11,637 bases of DNA from Pseudomonadota bacterium (GTDB lineage: Bacteria > Desulfobacterota > Desulfovibrionia > Desulfovibrionales > Desulfovibrionaceae), in assembly GCA_023435825.1 (NCBI GenBank), contig JAEZMB010000041.1:1-11637 (forward strand), written 5' to 3'. How positions within the stretch are numbered: the first letter of the stretch is position 1; each line of letters opens with the position of its first letter. Made by a program: the position numbers and the translations under genes. Shown here piece after piece: positions 6,247-11,637 of the stretch. Under the pieces are notes generated by a model. The model searched no databases and was not told the DNA's origin. It was given only the letters and a program-made list of their open reading frames with translations.

Positions 6247-6267
6247 TGGGCCGGACCATCCGGCACC
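6247..6267 (-). promoter_or_regulatory. Hairpin in the rpsB leader
   Basis: GCCGGA-CCA-TCCGGC (6250-6264) is a perfect 6-bp stem with a three-base loop, extendable by two G-C pairs past a bulged A6265. It lies about 38 bases upstream of the rpsB start, within the transcript predicted from the promoter at 6309-6337. S2 is known to repress its own mRNA in other bacteria through leader structures; whether this hairpin does so is inference. Confidence 0.35.
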
Positions 6268-6308
6268 CAGGATTGGCTCGCGGGGCGTGCGTGTTTGGAG
6301 AACTGCGG

Positions 6309-6337
6309 CTTGTAGTCCGCTTTTCTCGAAAAGGCAA
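6309..6337 (-). promoter_or_regulatory. Probable sigma70-type promoter for rpsB-tsf
   Basis: On the minus strand TTGCCT (6332-6337) and TACAAG (6309-6314) are separated by exactly 17 bases; each matches four of six consensus positions. It sits between the FAH-gene terminator hairpin and the rpsB start, predicting a leader of roughly 90 bases. The placement directly after a terminator makes it a sensible promoter for the rpsB operon. Confidence 0.5.
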
Positions 6338-6358
6338 GCGCCCGGAAAGACCGGGCGC
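6338..6358 (-). terminator. Terminator hairpin after the FAH-family gene
   Basis: GCGCCCGG (6338-6345), loop AAAGA, CCGGGCGC (6351-6358): an 8-bp perfect GC stem eight bases beyond the stop codon of the FAH-family gene. Read on the minus strand it is followed by TTGCCTTTTC, an interrupted T-run that also supplies the -35 of the rpsB promoter. Confidence 0.65.
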
Positions 6359-6365
6359 GAATTTC

Positions 6366-7139
6366 CTACTGCAGGGGCGCGGCCTCGTCCTCGGCCCGCA
6401 CCGGGTTGATGAGCACCCCCACCCCGTCGATCTCCACCCGGGCCTCGTCGCCAGGGGCAAGCGGGCACGGCCGGGCCGGCGAACCGGCCAGGATCACGTC
6501 CCCGGGCAAAAGCGTCATCACCGAGGACACGAAGCTCACCAGCTCGAAAGGCCCCAGGGCCATGTCAGCGCAGGACCCCGCCTGCACGGTCTGGCCGTTT
6601 ATCAGCAGGCGCAGGGTGAGGCTTGCCGGATCGCCCAGCTCGGTCTCGATCCAGGGGCCGATGGGGGCGAAGGTGTCGTAGCCCTTGGCCCGGCCCAGGG
6701 TCTCGTCGCGCTCGCGCAGGTCCACGGCCGTGACGTCGTTGGCGCAGGCCAGGCCGAACAGGTGCTTGGGCACGTCGGCCGGGGCCACGTTGCGGCAGGT
6801 GCGGCCCATGACCAAGGCCAGCTCGCATTCGGCCTCGACCCGGGCCGAGGCGCGCGGCAGCACGATGGCCTGCCCCGAACCGATGACGGCCGAGGGCGGC
6901 TTCAAAAAAAGCATGGGGCCGTCGGACGGGTCGCGCCCCATCTCGCGCAGCCGGTCGCGGAAGTTGCCGGCGGCGCAGATCACCTTGGAGGGCGTCACCG
7001 GGGGGAGCACCGACACCTCGGCCAGGGGGATGGGCGCGTCCAGGCCCAGGTTCTTGTCCAGGCAGCGCACGGCGTTTTGCTCCATGAGGAGCTGGGCATA
7101 GAAGGCGGCGTCGCCGTGGCGAACCCGCAAGACCTTCAT
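6366..7139 (-). CDS. Fumarylacetoacetate hydrolase family protein
   Basis: The 257-residue protein belongs to the FAH superfamily of metal-dependent C-C hydrolases and decarboxylases (acylpyruvases, oxaloacetate decarboxylases, 2-hydroxyhepta-2,4-diene-1,7-dioate isomerases). It shows GPMLFLKPPSAVIGSG (74-89), the metal-ligand strand VEAECELALVMGR (E104 and E106), NDVTAVD with D135 as third ligand, RAKGYDTFAPIGPWI (150-164), and GDVILAGSPARPCPLAPGD (213-231), where TGTP is the more usual form. All three acidic ligands are kept, so it is probably active; the substrate is unknown. The ATG at 7139 has GGGAGA seven bases upstream; an extension of 77 codons overlapping rnj is not family-like. It lies 16 bases after rnj and ends that operon. 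Confidence 0.92.
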   Translation of the reverse strand: MKVLRVRHGDAAFYAQLLMEQNAVRCLDKNLGLDAPIPLAEVSVLPPVTPSKVICAAGNFRDRLREMGRDPSDGPMLFLKPPSAVIGSGQAIVLPRASARVEAECELALVMGRTCRNVAPADVPKHLFGLACANDVTAVDLRERDETLGRAKGYDTFAPIGPWIETELGDPASLTLRLLINGQTVQAGSCADMALGPFELVSFVSSVMTLLPGDVILAGSPARPCPLAPGDEARVEIDGVGVLINPVRAEDEAAPLQ

Positions 7140-7155
7140 GAACAGTTCTCCCGCG

Positions 7156-8807
<1,652 letters not shown>

Positions 8808-8811
<4 letters not shown>

Positions 8812-9521
8812 GCGCGCATCTCCTGATAGGCCGCGTCCATGCGGTCCCAGAGGTCGTTTTTGAAATTTTCACGCTCTTTGAGCGTATACAGGGCGGCGGC
8901 GTCAAAGGGGGGCAAGGCCCGCAGCCGCACCACGCCCGGGGCCAGCCGGCGGCCGTGCTTGGGCAGCACCCCACCGGACCCCTCAAGCACCAGCGGGGCC
9001 ACCTGGGCGTGGCATTTGAGGGCCACGATCATGCCGCCGGTCTTGAATTCCTGGAGCTTGGAATAGTCCATGGACCGCGTGCCCTCGGGAAAGACCAAAA
9101 GGCCGATGCCCCGGGACACGAGGTCCACCGCTTCCTGGATGGACTCCATGGCCTTGCGCCGATTGCCCCGGTCGATGGCCACATGGCCCATGCGGCGCAT
9201 GGCCGGGCCGAAAACCGGAATCGTAAACAGGCTCTCCTTGGCCAGGAAACGGAAGTTCCAGCCGGAAAGCGCGGCGAAGAGGATCGGGATGTCCATGTGG
9301 CTTTGGTGGTTGGCCATGAAGATATAGGCCTGGCCGGGAGTCAGGGCCGACAGGTCGGCTTCGATCCGGATGCCGGCCGTCCAGACAAGGCTCCTGGCCC
9401 ACAGGCACTCCAGGGCGTGGGACAGCCGACCGTCACGGCCAAGGCGCGCGGTCAGCCAGCACAGGCTGGAAAAAAACAGCGTCAGCGGCACAACCGCCAA
9501 TTTGAACAGCGCAGCTCGCAT
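8808..9521 (-). CDS. plsC: 1-acyl-sn-glycerol-3-phosphate acyltransferase
   Basis: This 237-residue membrane-associated enzyme adds the second acyl chain to lysophosphatidic acid, giving phosphatidic acid for phospholipid synthesis. It has one hydrophobic N-terminal segment (about 5-25), the catalytic NHQSHMD motif (71-77, the HX4D pair H72/D77), the glycerol-phosphate-binding loop RGN at 118-120, and FPEGTRS (144-150), followed by VAPLVLEGSGGVLPK. All four acyltransferase blocks can be placed. No good Shine-Dalgarno precedes the ATG (only GGATG at short distance). A terminator-like stem lies 22-51 bases upstream, a point for possible attenuation. It shares an operon with rnj, an association whose logic is unclear. 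Confidence 0.93.
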
Positions 9522-9542
9522 AGTCGCATCCGTTTGACGAGG

Positions 9543-9572
9543 AAAAAGGGCCGCCCCGCGGCGGGGCTGGCC
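9543..9572 (-). terminator. Terminator or attenuator hairpin upstream of plsC
   Basis: Read on the minus strand, GGCC-A-GCCCCG, loop CCG, CGGGGC-GGCC forms a 10-bp stem with a single bulged A, followed by CTTTTTCC. The run ends 21 bases before the plsC start. Upstream on this strand is only the 153-base remainder of the divergent region and the antisense of the response regulator gene. The hairpin could attenuate plsC, or block antisense transcription from the right. Confidence 0.65.
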
Positions 9573-9690
9573 GGGCCGCCTGCCATCCTAGTGCCCAGCG
9601 CCGAAAAAATCCAGCCTTGCGGTACGCCTGCCGGCTATTGCCGGCCGGCCTTGCATCGCCAACGCTTTTTTGGCAACACATAAACGGGAT

Positions 9691-9704
9691 TGCCTGTTCA
9701 GGCA
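9691..9704. promoter_or_regulatory. Palindrome upstream of the response regulator gene
   Basis: TGCCTG-TT-CAGGCA is a perfect 6-bp inverted repeat with a two-base centre, 21 bases before the response regulator start codon and in the plsC/response regulator divergent region (9522-9725). Its size and symmetry fit a dimeric regulator's site; no such regulator is encoded nearby. Confidence 0.35.
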
Positions 9705-9725
9705 GACCGATTGCAAGGGGGCGCC

Positions 9726-10121
9726 ATGAAGATTCTCATCGTGGACGACGACCAGCTCTCCCAGATCACCCTGAAGGCCACCCTGGCCCCGTACGGCGAG
9801 TGCGTCTGCGCCGGCAACGGCCGCGAGGGCGTCGATCTTTTCACCCTGGCTCTCGACGACGGCAAGCCGTTTTCCGTCGTCTTCATGGACATCCAGATGC
9901 CGGTCATGGACGGCCACGCCGCCCTGACCGCCATCCGGGAACTGGAACGCGCGCGCGGCGTGCGCCCGGGCCAGGAAGCCAAGGCGGTGATGATCACCTG
10001 CCATGACGACGTGAAAAACGTGTCCACCTCGTTTTTCCGGGGCAACGCCACCTGCTATTTCACCAAGCCCCTGCATTTGGCGGCCATGCTGGAAACGCTC
10101 AAAAAGGAAGCGGTGCTCTGA
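9726..10121 (+). CDS. Single-domain response regulator (CheY-like receiver)
   Basis: The 131-residue protein is a receiver domain without an output domain. It starts MKILIVDDDQ with the acidic magnesium-binding pair at 8-9. The phosphoacceptor is D55 in VVFMDIQMPVMDG (51-63), the switch threonine is T91 in VMITCHDD, and K114 with P115 (FTKPL) completes the active site, so it should be phosphorylatable. The start at 9726 has an AAGGGGG site; an upstream 12-codon extension lacks support. No histidine kinase or chemotaxis gene is in the window, so the partner is unknown. It stands 137 bases before the CBM48 gene, on the same strand. Confidence 0.94.
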   Translation: MKILIVDDDQLSQITLKATLAPYGECVCAGNGREGVDLFTLALDDGKPFSVVFMDIQMPVMDGHAALTAIRELERARGVRPGQEAKAVMITCHDDVKNVSTSFFRGNATCYFTKPLHLAAMLETLKKEAVL

Positions 10122-10155
10122 CCCGGCCGATCAACGCGATCTTCCCAAAAAAGAT

Positions 10156-10184
10156 TTTACTTCGCCACGCGGTGGGGTTATCTC
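10156..10184 (+). promoter_or_regulatory. Weak promoter candidate for the CBM48 gene
   Basis: TTTACT (10156-10161) and TATCTC (10179-10184) with a 17-base spacer lie in the gap between the response regulator and the CBM48 gene. The -35 matches four and the -10 only three of six consensus positions. It is listed because the region is locally AT-richer than its surroundings. Confidence 0.25.
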
Positions 10185-10258
10185 CTGGCTATGACTCCAC
10201 ATTGCGCCGTGCCGCCGGCCGTCCTGCCGGCTTGGAGCCGTCGCCCCAAGGAGAGAAT

Positions 10259-10567
10259 ATGTCGCTGAAAAAAAAGCCGCTTAAAAGCAAGCCCGTGTGC
10301 AAGGTCACCTTCACCCTGACCAAGGAACAGGCCAAGAACGCTTCCGGCGTCCATCTGGTCGGCGAATTCAATGACTGGGACGTGGCCGCCGCGCCCATGC
10401 GCCGTCAGAAGGACGGCGCGTTTTCCGCCACCCTCGACCTGCCCGCCGGCCGCGAATACCAGTTCCGCTATCTGATCGACGGGGAAGTCTGGATCAGCGA
10501 CCCCGAGGCCGACAAATACGCTTTCAGCCCCTTTGGCGACTGCGAAAACTCCGTGGTCATGGTCTAG
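10259..10567 (+). CDS. Stand-alone CBM48 (glycogen-binding-like) domain protein
   Basis: The 102-residue protein is a lone early-set (immunoglobulin-like) domain of the CBM48 / AMPK-beta glycogen-binding type. After a lysine-rich start (MSLKKKPLKSK) come VTFTLTKEQAKNASGVHLVGEFNDWD (16-41), with the hallmark V.LVG.FN.W, then AAPMRRQKDGAFSATLDLPAGREYQFRYLIDG (44-75) and W78 with DPEADKY. Carbohydrate binding in this family uses tryptophans; W40 and W78 are present. An isolated domain has no catalytic part, so it may act as a scaffold or a regulatory subunit (inference). AAGGAGA directly before the ATG supports the start. A glycogen branching enzyme lies 10 kb away, not in its operon. Confidence 0.9.
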   Translation: MSLKKKPLKSKPVCKVTFTLTKEQAKNASGVHLVGEFNDWDVAAAPMRRQKDGAFSATLDLPAGREYQFRYLIDGEVWISDPEADKYAFSPFGDCENSVVMV

Positions 10568-10577
10568 CGCGGCGTCC

Positions 10578-10605
10578 CCTGGAAAATACGGACGTATTTT
10601 CCAGG
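10578..10605 (+). terminator. Long AT-rich palindrome after the CBM48 gene
   Basis: CCTGGAAAATACG and CGTATTTTCCAGG form a 13-bp perfect stem around a two-base GA centre (effectively a four-base loop). It is ten bases after the CBM48 stop. Its inner A/T-rich arms are unlike the surrounding GC-rich DNA. A terminator is the simplest reading, since TTTT sits in the 3' arm, though no T-run follows the stem. A protein-binding site is also possible. Confidence 0.55.
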
Positions 10606-10870
10606 CCAAGCCTCTGCTCGCAGGTGTTGAGGGCAAAGCGCCCGGCGCTCTTGAGGCCGTGACGGACGTGCCTCGGGGCAGGCCGCCAGCGCGTGCTCTT
10701 GCCCGCCGAAGGACGACGCCGGCGACACGGACCGGGGCCGTCCCCAGACCGGCCTGATTGCCGACAAAAGACGGCGCCCGACCCGCGACGGCGGACGGAC
10801 GCCCCAACGGGGCAAACCGCCCAAACGTCTCGCCTAGGCCCGCCGGGCGCGGGACAAACCTCCCCCAGCC
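10606..10870. other. Intergenic region without a recognisable gene
   Basis: The 265 bases between the palindrome and the glycosyltransferase start hold no frame that looks like protein; the open frames here are low-complexity, rich in R, P and G. There is one small hairpin, GCCC-GCC-GGGC (10838-10848), and an in-frame TAG at 10835-10837 that blocks any upstream extension of the next gene. I see no clear promoter, RNA gene or remnant gene. Confidence 0.6.
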
Positions 10871-11637
10871 ATGGCCGCCCGGATACGCAACGTCTGCCTC
10901 ATCCACTCCTCCCTGGCCCCGGTCTTCGCCGGGCTGGGCATCGCCGCAACCAGCCTCGATCCGCCGGCCGGCGTCGTCAGCCTGCCGCAACTCCTGGCCG
11001 GGCTGCCCGAGCCGCCGGACTGCGTCATCCACCACGAGCACCTGGGCAAGCGGGTCATCCTCACCGACACGGACGCCGCGCCCTGCCCGGTCCTTTTTTG
11101 GGCTCACGATCCGCACCTCAATTTCTTCTGGCAACGCCATTACGTCAGGCTCTTTAGCGCCGCCGCCTCCACCCAGCCCCGCCAGGCCGAAGCCCTGGCC
11201 GCGGCCGGCGCGCCGCGCACGGCCTGGATCACCTGGAGCGGCCAGGCCAGGCCCTTCGTGCCCTTTGCCGCCCGAAGCCATGATCTGGCCTTTGTCGGAC
11301 GCATAACGCCCCAGCGCCGCCGCCGGACCTGGTTCGCCGAACATCTGGCCGCCGCCGGGCTTGTCCCCTGCCAGGACGCCTACGGCCCGGACTTGGCCGC
11401 CGTCTACGACGACGCCCGGGCCTGTCCCAACGAGTGCATCGCCGGCGAGGTCAACCAGCGCCTGTTCGAGGCCGCCTCCAGCGGCTGCCTGCCCGTGTCC
11501 GAAGGCCAGCCGCCGGAAGTGGCGACGCTTTTCGTCCCGGGAACCGAGGCGCTCTATTATGAAAACGTGCTGGAACTCGACGAGCATTTGCGCTTCCTCA
11601 AGGCCCGGCCCCGGGTGGCCGAGGCCATGGGCCGGGC
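10871..11637 (+). CDS. CgeB-like glycosyltransferase, N-terminal part (partial)
   Basis: The frame runs open from the ATG at 10871 to the window end, 255 codons with no stop, so the C-terminus is missing. It begins MAARIRNVCLIHSSLAP and contains LFWAHDPHLNFFW (75-87), HDLAFVGRITPQRRRRTWFAEHLAAAG (137-163) and the signature NECIAGEVNQRLFEAASSG (187-205), followed by LPVSEGQPPEVATLFVPGTEALYY. This is the pattern of glycosyltransferases of the CgeB / Glyco_trans_1_2 group (GT-B fold, nucleotide-sugar donor). Acceptor and sugar are unknown. No Shine-Dalgarno is visible before the ATG and no alternative start lies between it and the TAG at 10835. Such genes often belong to surface polysaccharide or flagellin glycosylation loci; the neighbours here do not tell. 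Confidence 0.82.
   Translation, partial: MAARIRNVCLIHSSLAPVFAGLGIAATSLDPPAGVVSLPQLLAGLPEPPDCVIHHEHLGKRVILTDTDAAPCPVLFWAHDPHLNFFWQRHYVRLFSAAASTQPRQAEALAAAGAPRTAWITWSGQARPFVPFAARSHDLAFVGRITPQRRRRTWFAEHLAAAGLVPCQDAYGPDLAAVYDDARACPNECIAGEVNQRLFEAASSGCLPVSEGQPPEVATLFVPGTEALYYENVLELDEHLRFLKARPRVAEAMGR

Noticed and set aside
4808..6409. 533-codon plus-strand open frame
   Set aside because: Antisense of tsf and rpsB, both unmistakable on the minus strand.
6212..6460. 83-residue N-terminal extension of S2 overlapping the FAH gene
   Set aside because: It would run across a terminator and promoter; the MPYVTMKQLLETGVHFGHQ start with AAGGAG is standard.
9661..9725. Sigma54-type promoter (TTGGCA ... TTGC) before the response regulator
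   Set aside because: The distance between the GG and GC elements is about 18 bases rather than 10, so it does not fit the -24/-12 pattern.
10606..10870. Possible remnant gene upstream of the glycosyltransferase
   Set aside because: No frame on either strand shows family-like sequence, and the open frames are explained by GC content.
10178..11587. 469-codon minus-strand open frame
   Set aside because: It runs antisense through both the CBM48 gene and the CgeB-like gene and has no recognisable motif; high GC keeps the frame open.

Overview
This window looks like chromosomal DNA of a GC-rich deltaproteobacterium of the Desulfovibrionaceae type. That placement is an inference from base composition, the rpsB-tsf-pyrH-frr-uppS order, a short EF-Ts of about 200 residues, and a stand-alone CBM48 protein; only a database search would settle it. 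No rRNA, tRNA, IS element or CRISPR array was found.

Left part (1-2400). The tail of a glycogen branching enzyme gene ends at 142. A compact accessory module follows: an HxlR-type regulator on the minus strand, diverging from a plus-strand run of a SnoaL/NTF2-like protein, a short-chain dehydrogenase and a DUF1330 protein. Two same-orientation copies of a structured intergenic repeat (about 147-250 and 2244-2392) sit exactly at the two convergent gene junctions that bound this module. The second copy is preceded by a tandem array of small hairpins whose arms change in compensating fashion.

Middle part (2431-6358). Core translation, nucleotide and cell-wall genes run on the minus strand in the order rpsB, tsf, (terminator and 305-base gap), pyrH, frr, uppS. 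A plausible promoter lies before rpsB and a classical terminator lies after tsf, so pyrH-frr-uppS probably has its own promoter. The run ends at a terminator after uppS; cdsA, which often follows uppS, is absent here.

Right part (6338-9572). A second minus-strand operon holds plsC, rnj (ribonuclease J) and a fumarylacetoacetate-hydrolase-family gene, with plsC and rnj overlapping by ATGA. A strong terminator-like hairpin lies only about 20 bases upstream of plsC and may be an attenuator.

Far right (9691-11637). Plus-strand genes encode a single-domain response regulator, a small CBM48 (glycogen-binding-like) protein followed by a long AT-rich palindrome, a 265-base stretch without a gene, and the start of a CgeB-like glycosyltransferase that runs off the window.

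I did not find a clearly new system. The best candidates for a second look are the repeat pair with its hairpin array around the accessory module, the plsC leader hairpin, and the isolated leader of pyrH.
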